Assembly: GCA_019241805.1 (NCBI GenBank)
Contig: JAFAWL010000185.1
Span: 1-8,440, forward strand
Reading direction: 5' to 3'
Source of the DNA: Actinomycetota bacterium
Lineage (GTDB): Bacteria > Actinomycetota > Actinomycetes > Mycobacteriales > Jatrophihabitantaceae
Length of the DNA: 8,440 nt
Position numbers and translations under genes: made by a program. The notes below the pieces were generated by a model. That model had not been told where the DNA came from. It ran no database searches and saw nothing but the letters and a program-made list of their open reading frames with translations. Of the stretch, positions 1-6,468 are shown piece by piece (position 1 is the first letter of the stretch; each line of letters begins with the position of its first letter).

Positions 1-495
1 GATGACGACCAGCGTGAACGCACCTTCCAGGCGCAGGCACACCGCGCGCAACGCGTCGGCCGTCGATCCACCGAGCGCACGCAGTTCGGCGGCCAGGAGG
101 TGCGCGACGATCTCGGTGTCGGTATCGCTCGCGAACACCACACCCCCGGCCTGCAGCTCGGCCTTGAGGGCGGCGAAATTCTCGATGATTCCGTTGTGCA
201 CGACCGCGATTCGGGAGCCGGCGTCGACGTGCGGGTGGGCGTTGCGATCGTTGGGGGCGCCGTGGGTGGCCCACCGGGTATGCCCGATGCCCACCATGCC
301 GTGCAGCGGGTGGGCGGCAATCTCCTTGTCGAGGTTTTCGATGCGCCCGGCCTTCTTGCGGATCTCCAGCTGGCCGGCCTCGGTGACCACCGCGACTCCG
401 GCCGAATCGTAACCGCGGTACTCCAGTCGCCGCAGTCCCTCGACGATGACGTCCAGCGCGGGCCGCGGCCCTACGTATCCGACGATTCCGCACAT
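1..495 (-). CDS. glmS: Glutamine-fructose-6-phosphate aminotransferase, N-terminal part (partial)
   Basis: GlmS uses glutamine to turn fructose-6-phosphate into glucosamine-6-phosphate, the first step of UDP-GlcNAc and peptidoglycan precursor synthesis in the cytosol. The visible 165 residues are most of the class II (Ntn) glutaminase domain. The protein starts MCGIVGYVG, so Cys2 is the nucleophile once Met1 is removed. Further family motifs are EYRGYDSAG (25-33), TRWATHG (73-79, substrate-binding Arg74/Trp75), HNGIIENF (100-107, Asn101/Gly102 of the oxyanion hole) and SDTDTE (124-129). The two SIS isomerase domains lie beyond the left edge, so the gene is cut by the window and is not itself broken. 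The ATG is fixed by the need for Cys at position 2. No strong Shine-Dalgarno is seen, only AGGT about 14 bases upstream. It follows glmM after 64 bases, probably in the same transcript, and uses the preceding enzyme of the same pathway order. Confidence 0.97.
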   Translation of the reverse strand, partial: MCGIVGYVGPRPALDVIVEGLRRLEYRGYDSAGVAVVTEAGQLEIRKKAGRIENLDKEIAAHPLHGMVGIGHTRWATHGAPNDRNAHPHVDAGSRIAVVHNGIIENFAALKAELQAGGVVFASDTDTEIVAHLLAAELRALGGSTADALRAVCLRLEGAFTLVVI

Positions 496-559
496 AAACG
501 CGAAGTTTACCTGACCGAGGCCCGTCGCGACGGGTCGAAACCCGCTGCCTGGCCCGAGT

Positions 560-1897
560 TCACACCGAAGCGACGACGTCAGCGACCTGACGGGCGATCC
601 GGTCGGCCTCGTCCTCGGTCAAAGCCTCGACCATCACCCGCACCAGCTGCTCGGTACCGGATGGACGTAACAGGATGCGACCGGAGTCGCCCAACTCGTG
701 CTCCGCGTCGGCCACCGCGGCCCGTACCAGGGGGGAGGAGGCAACCACATCACGATCGCCGACCGGAACATTCACCAGTACCTGCGGCAGGCGCTGCACC
801 ACCGCGGCCAGCTCGGCCAGGCTGCGCCCGGAGGCGGCGAGGCAGCTCATCAACCGCAGCGCGGTGAGCAGGCCGTCGCCGGTGGTGGCGGCGTCGGTGA
901 ACACCACATGCCCGCTCTGCTCACCGGCCAAGGACAAACCCTTGTCGCGCAGCGCTTCGAGCAGGTAACGATCTCCGACGGCCGTCGTCAGAACCTCGAT
1001 GCCGGCCGCGCGCATGGCCTGATGAAAGCCCAGATTGCTCATCACCGTGGCCACGACCGTATCGGCGACCAACGCGCCTTCAGCCTGCAGCGCCAGCGCA
1101 CACACGGCGAGGATCTGATCGCCGTCGATCAGGTTGCCCTGGGCGTCGACGGCCAGGCAGCGGTCGGCGTCGCCGTCGTGCGCGATGCCGAGATCTGCAC
1201 CGAGCGCGCGGACCCGCTCAGCGACATGTTCGGTATGTGTCGATCCCACGCCGTCGTTAATGTTGAGACCGTCGGGTTCGGCGGCAATGGCGGTCACCTC
1301 GGCGCCGGCCCGTCGATAGAGCTCCGGAGCGACCGCGGACGCGGACCCGTTCGCGCAGTCGACGACGACCCGCACGCCGCTGAGGTCAGTGGGCACGGCG
1401 CGGCGCAGGTGCGCCAGATAGATCTCGGCCGGCTGCTCGGCGTCGCGTACTCGCCCGATTCCGGCGCCGGTCGGCCGCCCGGGAAACGGCCCGGCCGCGA
1501 CGAGCGACTCGATCTCGTCCTCGATCTCGTCCGGCAGTTTGTGGCCACCGCGGGCGAACAGCTTGATCCCGTTGTCGGGCATCGGGTTGTGGCTGGCCGA
1601 CAACATGATCCCGAGGTCGGCGCCGTAGGCGCCGGTCAGCTGCGCGATCGCCGGTGTGGGCAGGACGCCGACGCGGAGCACATCAGCTCCCGCGGCGGCG
1701 AGCCCGGCCACCGTCGCCGCTTCGAGCATCTCGCCGCTCGCGCGGGGGTCGCGTCCGACGACGGCCAGCGGTCGGTGCGACGGATCGTGCCCGATGAGCA
1801 CCCGGGCGGCCGAGCCGGCGACCGCCACCGCCAACTCGGGGGACAGCTCCGCGTTGGCCAGGCCACGCACACCGTCGGTGCCGAACAGCCGGGCCAT
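560..1897 (-). CDS. glmM: Phosphoglucosamine mutase
   Basis: GlmM interconverts glucosamine-6-phosphate and glucosamine-1-phosphate, between GlmS and GlmU on the way to UDP-GlcNAc; it is cytosolic and works through a phosphoserine. The 445-residue protein is full length for the family. It begins MARLFGTDGVRG, has the active-site loop SASHNP (100-105) with the phosphorylated Ser at 102, and the Mg2+ loop DGDADR (241-246) with Asp241/243/245. GEQSGH (325-330) is the sugar-specificity loop, and RPSGTEQLVRVM (411-422) is the C-terminal phosphate-binding loop. The ATG at 1897 has GGGAACC about 10 bases upstream and lies 28 bases after rpsI. Its product is the direct successor of the downstream GlmS reaction. 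Placement behind rpsI is the usual actinobacterial arrangement and ties amino-sugar supply to ribosome production. Everything needed for activity appears intact. Confidence 0.98.
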   Translation of the reverse strand: MARLFGTDGVRGLANAELSPELAVAVAGSAARVLIGHDPSHRPLAVVGRDPRASGEMLEAATVAGLAAAGADVLRVGVLPTPAIAQLTGAYGADLGIMLSASHNPMPDNGIKLFARGGHKLPDEIEDEIESLVAAGPFPGRPTGAGIGRVRDAEQPAEIYLAHLRRAVPTDLSGVRVVVDCANGSASAVAPELYRRAGAEVTAIAAEPDGLNINDGVGSTHTEHVAERVRALGADLGIAHDGDADRCLAVDAQGNLIDGDQILAVCALALQAEGALVADTVVATVMSNLGFHQAMRAAGIEVLTTAVGDRYLLEALRDKGLSLAGEQSGHVVFTDAATTGDGLLTALRLMSCLAASGRSLAELAAVVQRLPQVLVNVPVGDRDVVASSPLVRAAVADAEHELGDSGRILLRPSGTEQLVRVMVEALTEDEADRIARQVADVVASV

Positions 1898-1925
1898 CAG
1901 AAAAGGTTCCCGGCCAGCGCGCGGA

Positions 1926-2318
1926 TCACCGCTTGGAGTACTGCGGCGCCTTACGAGCCTTCTTCAAGCCGTACTTCTTGCGCTCCTTGGCCCGGGCGTC
2001 ATGGGTCAGGAAGCCGGCCTTCTTCAGCGTCGGCCGGTCGTCCGGCTCGATGCCGATCAGTGCCCGGGCGATCGCCAGTCGCAGCGCACCGGCCTGGCCG
2101 GTGATGCCGCCGCCACGCAGCGAGGCGATGACGTCGAACTGGCCGTCCTTCTCCAGCGTCACGAAAGGCTCACGGATGAGCTGCTGGTGGACCTTGTTCG
2201 GGAAATAGCTCTCGAGCGTGCGGCCGTTGAGCTTGAACTCTCCGGTGCCGGGCACGAGACGGACGCGAACGATCGCCTCCTTGCGGCGACCGACGGTCGG
2301 GGCTGCGGGTGAAGTCAC
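1926..2318 (-). CDS. rpsI: 30S ribosomal protein S9
   Basis: S9 binds the head of 16S rRNA in the small subunit, and its flexible C-terminal tail reaches the P-site tRNA. The 130-residue product carries GRRKEAIVRVR (10-20), the conserved GGGITGQAGA (69-78), KKAGFLTHDAR (99-109) and the basic end QYSKR, whose last Lys-Arg contacts tRNA. The start is GTG (2316-2318), fixed by a strong AGGAG at 2326-2330 seven bases upstream. With this start the protein lacks the long N-terminal extension found in many actinobacterial S9 proteins and is about as long as the E. coli form. It follows rplM after 28 bases and is presumably translated from the same transcript, as is standard for this pair. Confidence 0.98.
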   Translation of the reverse strand: MTSPAAPTVGRRKEAIVRVRLVPGTGEFKLNGRTLESYFPNKVHQQLIREPFVTLEKDGQFDVIASLRGGGITGQAGALRLAIARALIGIEPDDRPTLKKAGFLTHDARAKERKKYGLKKARKAPQYSKR

Positions 2319-2325
2319 GCGAATT

Positions 2326-2330
2326 CTCCT
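2326..2330 (-). promoter_or_regulatory. Shine-Dalgarno of rpsI
   Basis: AGGAG on the minus strand, seven bases before the GTG of rpsI. It decides the GTG start and hence the short S9 N-terminus, and it is one of the few clear ribosome binding sites in the window. Confidence 0.8.
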
Positions 2331-2346
2331 GAGTCTGTTCGCGCGC

Positions 2347-2787
2347 TTACTGCGCGACCTGCTTGATCTCGAACGGCTGCGGCTTCTGCGCCGCGTGCGG
2401 GTGCTCCGGACCGGCGTAGACCTTGAGCTTCTTCAGCTGGCGGCGGCCGAGGGTGTTCTTGGGCAGCATGCCCTTCACCGCGAGCTCGACCACCCGTTCC
2501 GGCTTGGTCTCGAGTAGTTCACCGACGGTGCGCCGCGACAGACCACCCGGGTAGCCGGAGTGGCGGTAACGGAACTCGCCCCGCTTGCTCGGCGCGACAG
2601 CGACCTTCTCCGCGTTGACGATGACCACGAAGTCGCCGGTGTCGACGTGCGGAGCGAACTGGGGCTTGTGCTTGCCGCGCAGGAGCGTGGCGGCGTGGCT
2701 GGCCAGGCGGCCCAGAACGACGTCGTTGGCGTCGATCACGTGCCAATGCCGGGTGATCTCCCCGGGCTTGGGCGTGTACGTAGGCAC
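2347..2787 (-). CDS. rplM: 50S ribosomal protein L13
   Basis: L13 is an early-assembling protein of the large subunit that binds 23S rRNA. The 146-residue protein opens MPTYTPKPGEITRHWHVIDA, the common actinobacterial N-terminus, followed by VVLGRLASHAATLLRGKHKP (23-42), HSGYPGGL (76-83), the family signature GMLPKNTLG (106-114), KLKVYAGPEHPH (120-131) and the end FEIKQVAQ. The start is GTG (2785-2787), with AGGAAG at 2798-2803 ten bases upstream; this start gives the expected N-terminus. It is the first gene of the minus-strand operon rplM-rpsI-glmM-glmS. The upstream spacer has a plausible promoter (2955-2983) and a leader of about 160 nt. In E. coli L13 represses its own operon by binding its mRNA; whether this leader does so is untested. 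Confidence 0.98.
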   Translation of the reverse strand: MPTYTPKPGEITRHWHVIDANDVVLGRLASHAATLLRGKHKPQFAPHVDTGDFVVIVNAEKVAVAPSKRGEFRYRHSGYPGGLSRRTVGELLETKPERVVELAVKGMLPKNTLGRRQLKKLKVYAGPEHPHAAQKPQPFEIKQVAQ

Positions 2788-2926
2788 TGAGTTACTACTT
2801 CCTGTCGGTCTTCACGCTGCCGATGCGGCGCCCTCGCGGTCTCGTCCGAGCCCGCGTCCAATGGTGGATCGAGATGATCCCCCGCGGATGCAAGGCTCGA
2901 CGGCCGACCCCGAGGCATGGCCGTGC

Positions 2927-2945
2927 GTGCGCGTCGGGCGCGCAC
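2927..2945 (-). promoter_or_regulatory. Hairpin near the 5' end of the rplM leader
   Basis: On the minus strand GTGCGCG, a five-base loop CCCGA and CGCGCAC form a perfect 7-bp stem. It starts a few bases after the transcription start predicted from the promoter at 2955-2983, so it would cap the leader mRNA of the ribosomal operon. It could stabilise the message or bind a regulator such as L13. The structure is read directly; the function is inference. Confidence 0.4.
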
Positions 2946-2954
2946 CAATCGTCA

Positions 2955-2983
2955 AGGGTACCGAAGGCGCCGCACCCGGCCAA
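2955..2983 (-). promoter_or_regulatory. Candidate promoter of the rplM-rpsI-glmM-glmS operon
   Basis: Minus-strand TTGGCC (2978-2983) and TACCCT (2955-2960) are separated by exactly 17 bases. TACCCT fits the TAnnnT pattern of housekeeping sigma -10 boxes in actinobacteria; the -35 keeps TTG. A start near 2948 would give a leader of about 160 nt before the rplM GTG. It is the best -35/-10 pair I found in this spacer, but it is not verified. Confidence 0.4.
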
Positions 2984-3021
2984 ATCGCCGGTTCAGGGGT
3001 AGTGAGGCGCCGTGCCCGAGC

Positions 3022-3093
3022 ACCCCGGCAATGGCGGCGGGCGTGGCCGACCACGCATGGACGCCCACCGAGATCGCCGCGCTGCTCAACTGA
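3022..3093 (+). pseudogene. Remnant of an IS transposase C-terminus
   Basis: Read in the frame starting at 3022, these 23 codons plus TGA give TPAMAAGVADHAW followed by TPTEIAALLN. This closely resembles the tail seen in DDE transposases of the IS1-like kind, where a Thr-Pro-Ala-Met-Ala-Ala-Gly motif is followed by Asp, then Trp, then an acidic/hydrophobic end (E-I-x-A-L-L). Upstream in the same frame (before 3019) the resemblance stops, and the catalytic region is absent, so only the last few percent of such a gene would remain. I did not find matching terminal inverted repeats or a target duplication. The match is from memory of the family, not from a search. The ATG at 3031 falls inside the motif and is not thought to be a real start. 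Confidence 0.5.
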
Positions 3094-3224
3094 CTAAGGT
3101 GCCCCGACCCCGGGCGAGCGAGCGATCCTGGCAATTCGCGTTGGTGCCGCCCCCGTAATCAGCCACGGTTTTTCCCAGTCGCAGCCGTAGCGCTGGTGTT
3201 GCTGACCACACTGCGATTCCTAGC

Positions 3225-3249
3225 GTCGAGGTCAGGCTGACCAACCGAC
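3225..3249 (-). terminator. Weak hairpin just after the ABC-F gene
   Basis: Starting one or two bases after the ABC-F stop, the minus strand reads GTCG, GTT, GGTCAG-C-CTGACC, T, CGAC. The core GGTCAG/CTGACC (3230-3242) is a perfect 6-bp dyad around a single base; a folded RNA would use GGTC/GACC with a 5-base loop plus the outer GTCG/CGAC pairs. There is no U-tract, so it is a weak terminator at most, and the tight dyad could instead be a protein-binding site. Confidence 0.3.
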
Positions 3250-3250
3250 T

Positions 3251-4867
3251 TCAGCGGGCGCGCCGAACCCGACTCTCGTCGAACACGGGCTCATCGGTGC
3301 CGTACACCTCGCCGTCCGCGCCGAAGATCATGAAGCGGTCCAGCGTGCGGGCGAACCAGCGATCGTGCGTCACCGCGAGCACTGTCCCCTCGAACGTTTC
3401 CAGCGCGTCTTCCAGGGCCTCGGCCGACACCACGTCGAGATTGTCGGTGGGCTCGTCCAGGAGCAGCAGGGTCGCGCCCGACAATTCCAACAGCAGGATC
3501 TGGAAGCGAGCCTGCTGACCGCCGGACAGCGAACCGAAGGGCTGATCGGCTTGCCCGTCGAGGGCGTAACGGCGTAACGCCGCCATCGCTCGCCCGCGCT
3601 CGACGCCCGGCCGACCCGGTTCACCGTGCCACAGCAAGTCGGCCAGGCTGCGCTCGGTCCACTCGGGATGGGCGTGCGTCTGCGCGAACAGGCCGGGCAC
3701 GACTCGCGCACCGAGCCGCCACGAGCCGGTGTGTCCGACCGCATCGCCGGCCAGCAGCCGCAGAAAGTGCGACTTGCCGGCGCCGTTGGCACCGAGTACG
3801 CCGATCCGTTCGCCGAAATAGATCTCCTCGTCGAAGGGGTGCATCAGGCCCGTCAGTTCGAGCCGCTCACACATGACCGCACGGACGCCGGTCCGCCCAC
3901 CCCGTAGGCGCATCGTGACGCGAAGCTCGGGTGGTCGATCCGGCGGCGGACCGGCTTGCTCGAACTTCTCCAGTCGAGTGCACATAGCCCGGTAGCGCGA
4001 GGCCATGTCCGGGCTGTTCTTGGCCTGCTGCTGCAACGTGCGAACCAGTTCGACGAGCCGGGCGTGCTCCTCCTCCCAACGGCGCCGGACCTCGGCCATC
4101 CGTTCGTGCCTGGCCGTGCGCGCCTCGTGATAGGAGGCGAAGCCACCGCCGTGCACCCAACTCGTACCGCCTTCGACGGTGATCACCCGGTCTGCGACCT
4201 CGGCCAACAACTGCCGGTCGTGACTGACGAACAACACCGTCTTCGGGGTTTCGCGCAATCGTTGTTCCAGCCAGAGCTTGCCCGGGACATCTAGGTAGTT
4301 GTCCGGCTCGTCGAGCAGCAGCACCTCATCCGGTCCCCGCAGCGCTTCGAGCGCCAGCCGCTTCTGCTCGCCGCCGGACAATGTCGTGAGCTCGCGGTAC
4401 TTGCAACGCTCGTAGTCGATGCCGAGCGCGGCAACGGTGACGGTGTCCCACAGCACCTCGGCCTCGTAACCACCGACATCGCCCCAGTGGGCCAGCGCGC
4501 CGGCGTAGGCGAGCTGCGTCTGCTCGTCGTCACGTTCCATCAGGCGAAGCTCGCTGGCCGTCAGCTCGTCCCACGCCAGGCGCACCGCCGGCGCCGCCAG
4601 CGTGACGAGAAAATCCTGCACCGTGGTCGTGTCGCGCACCGAGCCGACGAACTGCCGCATGACTCCGAGGCCCCCCGAACGGGCGATCGTCCCCTCCTGG
4701 GGCGACTGGTCACCCGCGATCAGCCGGAGCAGCGTCGTCTTGCCCGCGCCGTTGGCGCCGACGAGCGCGGCCTTGGCGCCTTCGCCGACGCGAAAGCGGA
4801 TGTCGAACAACAACGGGCGACCATCGGGAAGCACATGTCGCAGCCCGGCGACGTCGACGTAACCCAC
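3251..4867 (-). CDS. ABC-F family ATPase (ribosome-associated type)
   Basis: This is a 538-residue protein with two ABC ATPase domains and no membrane segment, the layout of ABC-F proteins, which bind the ribosomal E site as translation factors or antibiotic protection proteins rather than pumps. Domain 1 has Walker A GANGAGKTT (37-45), signature LSGGEQ (163-168), Walker B ending LLLDEP (183-188, Glu187) and switch His216. Domain 2 has GANGAGKS (359-366), LSGGQQ (447-452), LLLLDEPTDNLD (467-478, Glu472) and His501. The helical inter-domain linker (about 253-310) is rich in Arg, Glu and Gln and fairly short. The GTG start gives the usual opening of such proteins but has no visible Shine-Dalgarno. 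It is transcribed away from the FAD oxidoreductase across a spacer with paired dyads. Related actinobacterial genes are often labelled macrolide transport ATP-binding protein; I cannot tell housekeeping from resistance function. Confidence 0.93.
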   Translation of the reverse strand: MGYVDVAGLRHVLPDGRPLLFDIRFRVGEGAKAALVGANGAGKTTLLRLIAGDQSPQEGTIARSGGLGVMRQFVGSVRDTTTVQDFLVTLAAPAVRLAWDELTASELRLMERDDEQTQLAYAGALAHWGDVGGYEAEVLWDTVTVAALGIDYERCKYRELTTLSGGEQKRLALEALRGPDEVLLLDEPDNYLDVPGKLWLEQRLRETPKTVLFVSHDRQLLAEVADRVITVEGGTSWVHGGGFASYHEARTARHERMAEVRRRWEEEHARLVELVRTLQQQAKNSPDMASRYRAMCTRLEKFEQAGPPPDRPPELRVTMRLRGGRTGVRAVMCERLELTGLMHPFDEEIYFGERIGVLGANGAGKSHFLRLLAGDAVGHTGSWRLGARVVPGLFAQTHAHPEWTERSLADLLWHGEPGRPGVERGRAMAALRRYALDGQADQPFGSLSGGQQARFQILLLELSGATLLLLDEPTDNLDVVSAEALEDALETFEGTVLAVTHDRWFARTLDRFMIFGADGEVYGTDEPVFDESRVRRAR

Positions 4868-4950
4868 GGCCAGCAGTGTGCCGTCGACTGAGCTGATCGT
4901 GCACGCGCATTACCGACTCGCGCCGGCCCAACGATCGCCTGCCTCGAACT

Positions 4951-5014
4951 GTGCACCCGTTGTGTGGGCTGTAGCCGCCGTCTGGCGGCGCCGGCACCCA
5001 CACAACGGGTGCAC
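4951..5014. repeat. Perfect 18-bp inverted repeat with nested dyads (operator-like)
   Basis: GTGCACCCGTTGTGTGGG (4951-4968) is matched exactly by its reverse complement CCCACACAACGGGTGCAC (4997-5014), with 28 bases between. The spacer has its own perfect hairpin GCCGCC-GTCT-GGCGGC (4974-4989). Each outer arm is also part of a smaller dyad: GCACCC-N7-GGGTGC at 4994-5012 is perfect, and GCACCC-N7-GGG at 4953-4968 is a half-degenerate copy. The two dyad centres (about 4962 and 5003) are 41 bp apart, near four helical turns. The position between two divergent genes fits a paired operator for a dimeric regulator; a cruciform or an RNA hairpin in a leader is the alternative. Confidence 0.85.
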
Positions 5015-5042
5015 GGTTGCGGTCCTGAGAACGGCGGACGGG

Positions 5043-5048
5043 CAGAAT
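5043..5048 (+). promoter_or_regulatory. Possible -10 box of the FAD oxidoreductase gene (leaderless start)
   Basis: CAGAAT ends seven bases before the GTG at 5056, the spacing expected if transcription starts at or next to the start codon. There is no Shine-Dalgarno, which fits a leaderless mRNA. The -35 is poor: TTGCGG at 5017-5022 would need a 20-base spacer. Confidence 0.25.
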
Positions 5049-5055
5049 CGGCACG

Positions 5056-6420
5056 GTGACGACCGACCTGAGGGAACTCGTCGATGCGCTGCCCGCCGGC
5101 GCGGTGCTCACCGATCCCGATGTGATCGAGCGCTACCGACAGGACTGGGCCCGCGATCCCGAGGCCGGAAACCCGTTGGCCGTCATCCGCGCCGGTTCTA
5201 CTGGGGACGTCCAAGCCGTGTTGCGCTTCGCCTCGGCGCACTCCGTGCCCGTCGTGCCTCGCGGCGCCGGCAGCAGCCTGTCCGGCGGCTCGACCGCCGT
5301 CCAGGGCGGACTGGTGCTGTCACTGGAACGGATGCGCGACGTCACGATCGACAAGGACATGCGCGTGGCCGTGGCTCAACCGGGCGCCCTCAACGCCGAG
5401 GTCAAGCAGGCCGCGGCGTTGCACGGGCTCTGGTATCCGCCGGACCCCTCGTCATTCGAGATGTGCACGATCGGCGGCAATGTCGCGACCAACGCGGGTG
5501 GCTTGTGCTGCGTGAAATACGGGGTGACGACCGACTACGTCCTCGGCCTGAACGTCGTCTTGGCCGACGGTACGTCGGTGCGACTGGGGGGCCCGCGAAT
5601 CAAGGACGTCGCCGGTCTCTCGCTGACGAAGTTGTTCGTCGGATCCGAGGGAACCTTGGGCGTAATCACGGAGGTGACGTTGCGACTGCTGCCCGCGCAG
5701 GCGCCCGTGTCGACGATGGTGGGGATGTTCGATTCGGCCGAACGAGCGGCCGACGCCGTCGTCTCGATCATGGCGAAAGTGCGGCCGGCCGCGCTCGAGT
5801 TGATGGACGGAGTTTCGATCAACGCGGTAGAGGATCTGGTCTCGATGGGACTGGATCGGTCAGCCGATGCTCTGCTCCTAGCGCGCTCGGATGCGCCCGG
5901 CTCGGCAGCGGCGCTCGAGATCGAGGCGATGTCGGCGGCCTGCCGGCAGCACGGCGCGAGCGAAGTCTTCACGACCGCTGACCCCGACGAGGGTGAAGCA
6001 TTCGCCGCAGCCCGGCGGGCGACGTTCCCCGCCTTGGAGAAACTCGGCGATCTGCTGTTGGAGGACGTCGGCGTTCCCATCCCGCGCCTGCCGGCGTTGA
6101 TGGCAGGCGTGGAGAAGATCGCGGCCGCGCGGGAGCTCACCATCGCGCTGGTCGCGCATGCGGGCGACGGGAACACTCACCCGGCGATCGTGTTCGACCA
6201 GCGGAGCACCGAACAGTCGGCGCGGGCCCGGCTGGCCTTCGACGACATCATGAACCTGGCCATCGAGCTCGGCGGCACGATCACCGGCGAGCACGGCGTG
6301 GGCCGACTGAAGAAAGCTTGGCTACCCGCGCAGCTCGGCCCGGAAGCGTTCGCGCTCAACAAGCTGATCAAGAACGCCCTCGACCCGGCCGGCATTCTCA
6401 ATCCCGGCGCCGTCTTGTGA
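5056..6420 (+). CDS. FAD-binding oxidoreductase, GlcD / D-lactate dehydrogenase-like
   Basis: This 454-residue flavoenzyme of the vanillyl-alcohol-oxidase superfamily belongs to the group that oxidises 2-hydroxy acids such as glycolate or D-lactate, usually passing electrons to a quinone or cytochrome. The PCMH-type FAD domain spans about 40-215, with VPRGAGSSLSGG (67-78), PDPSSFEMCTIGGNVATNAGG (129-149) and KLFVGSEGTLGVITEVTLRL (192-211). The C-terminal FAD-oxidase domain has HAGDGNTHP (368-376), the metal/substrate-binding motif, GEHGVGRLKK (411-420) and the closing DPAGILNPG (443-451). No Fe-S domain is fused and no GlcE/GlcF partner is present, so the electron acceptor is unknown. No signal peptide is seen. 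The GTG start gives a normal N-terminus (MTTDLRELVDALP); a Shine-Dalgarno is lacking. The true substrate cannot be read from sequence. Confidence 0.93.
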   Translation: MTTDLRELVDALPAGAVLTDPDVIERYRQDWARDPEAGNPLAVIRAGSTGDVQAVLRFASAHSVPVVPRGAGSSLSGGSTAVQGGLVLSLERMRDVTIDKDMRVAVAQPGALNAEVKQAAALHGLWYPPDPSSFEMCTIGGNVATNAGGLCCVKYGVTTDYVLGLNVVLADGTSVRLGGPRIKDVAGLSLTKLFVGSEGTLGVITEVTLRLLPAQAPVSTMVGMFDSAERAADAVVSIMAKVRPAALELMDGVSINAVEDLVSMGLDRSADALLLARSDAPGSAAALEIEAMSAACRQHGASEVFTTADPDEGEAFAAARRATFPALEKLGDLLLEDVGVPIPRLPALMAGVEKIAAARELTIALVAHAGDGNTHPAIVFDQRSTEQSARARLAFDDIMNLAIELGGTITGEHGVGRLKKAWLPAQLGPEAFALNKLIKNALDPAGILNPGAVL

Positions 6421-6455
6421 GTTCATCCGCGTGCTGAGCTTGTCCCAGCGGGCAA

Positions 6456-6461
6456 TACGAT
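6456..6461 (+). promoter_or_regulatory. -10 box for a leaderless serine hydrolase gene
   Basis: TACGAT matches TAnnnT and ends seven bases before the ATG at 6469, placing the transcription start at or next to the A of the start codon. No Shine-Dalgarno precedes the ATG, which fits. No good -35 word was found at 16-18 bases. Read-through from the oxidoreductase gene, 48 bases upstream, is also possible. Confidence 0.4.
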
Positions 6462-6468
6462 TCGCAGC

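Larger units (their letters stand above)
2788..3250. other. Intergenic region upstream of rplM (463 bases)
   Basis: This spacer lies between the start of rplM and the end of the ABC-F gene, so it is upstream of one minus-strand gene and downstream of another. From right to left it holds a weak hairpin after the ABC-F stop (3225-3249), a plus-strand fragment resembling a transposase tail (3022-3093), the candidate rplM promoter (2955-2983) and the structured rplM leader. Open frames crossing it have no recognisable protein features apart from the transposase-like tail. No tRNA or intact gene is seen. Confidence 0.7.
4868..5055. other. Divergent spacer between the ABC-F and FAD oxidoreductase genes
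   Basis: This 188-base region must hold the promoters of both divergent genes. Its dominant feature is the perfect long inverted repeat at 4951-5014. Neither flanking GTG has a clear Shine-Dalgarno. I found no convincing minus-strand -35/-10 pair for the ABC-F gene; the nearest -10-like word is TAATGC (minus strand, about 4907-4912). Confidence 0.7.

Noticed and set aside
698..2104. Long plus-strand open frame (468 codons) opposite glmM
   Set aside because: It is the antisense shadow of glmM and rpsI; its translation is rich in Gly, Arg and Gln without recognisable motifs, while the minus strand encodes fully conserved proteins.
2950..2955. Minus-strand TTGACG as the -35 of the rplM promoter
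   Set aside because: At a 17-base spacing the downstream hexamer is GCGCAC, unlike any -10 box; the overlapping TTGGCC-N17-TACCCT pair is better.
2585..3097. Plus-strand open frame of 170 codons running through the rplM upstream spacer
   Set aside because: It starts inside rplM in the antisense direction, gives an Arg/Pro-rich sequence without motifs, and is in a different frame from the transposase-like tail.
4951..5014. Rho-independent terminator
   Set aside because: The hairpin lies upstream of both flanking genes, with no gene ending into it and no U-tract on either strand.
4710..5111. Minus-strand leader-peptide-like open frame overlapping the ABC-F start
   Set aside because: It runs out of frame through the ABC-F Walker A region with Arg/Ser-rich, low-complexity translation; it is a shadow frame and not a convincing leader peptide.
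5878..6294. Antisense open frame inside the FAD oxidoreductase gene
   Set aside because: Typical GC-rich antisense frame without motifs, opposite well-conserved FAD-oxidase C-terminal motifs.
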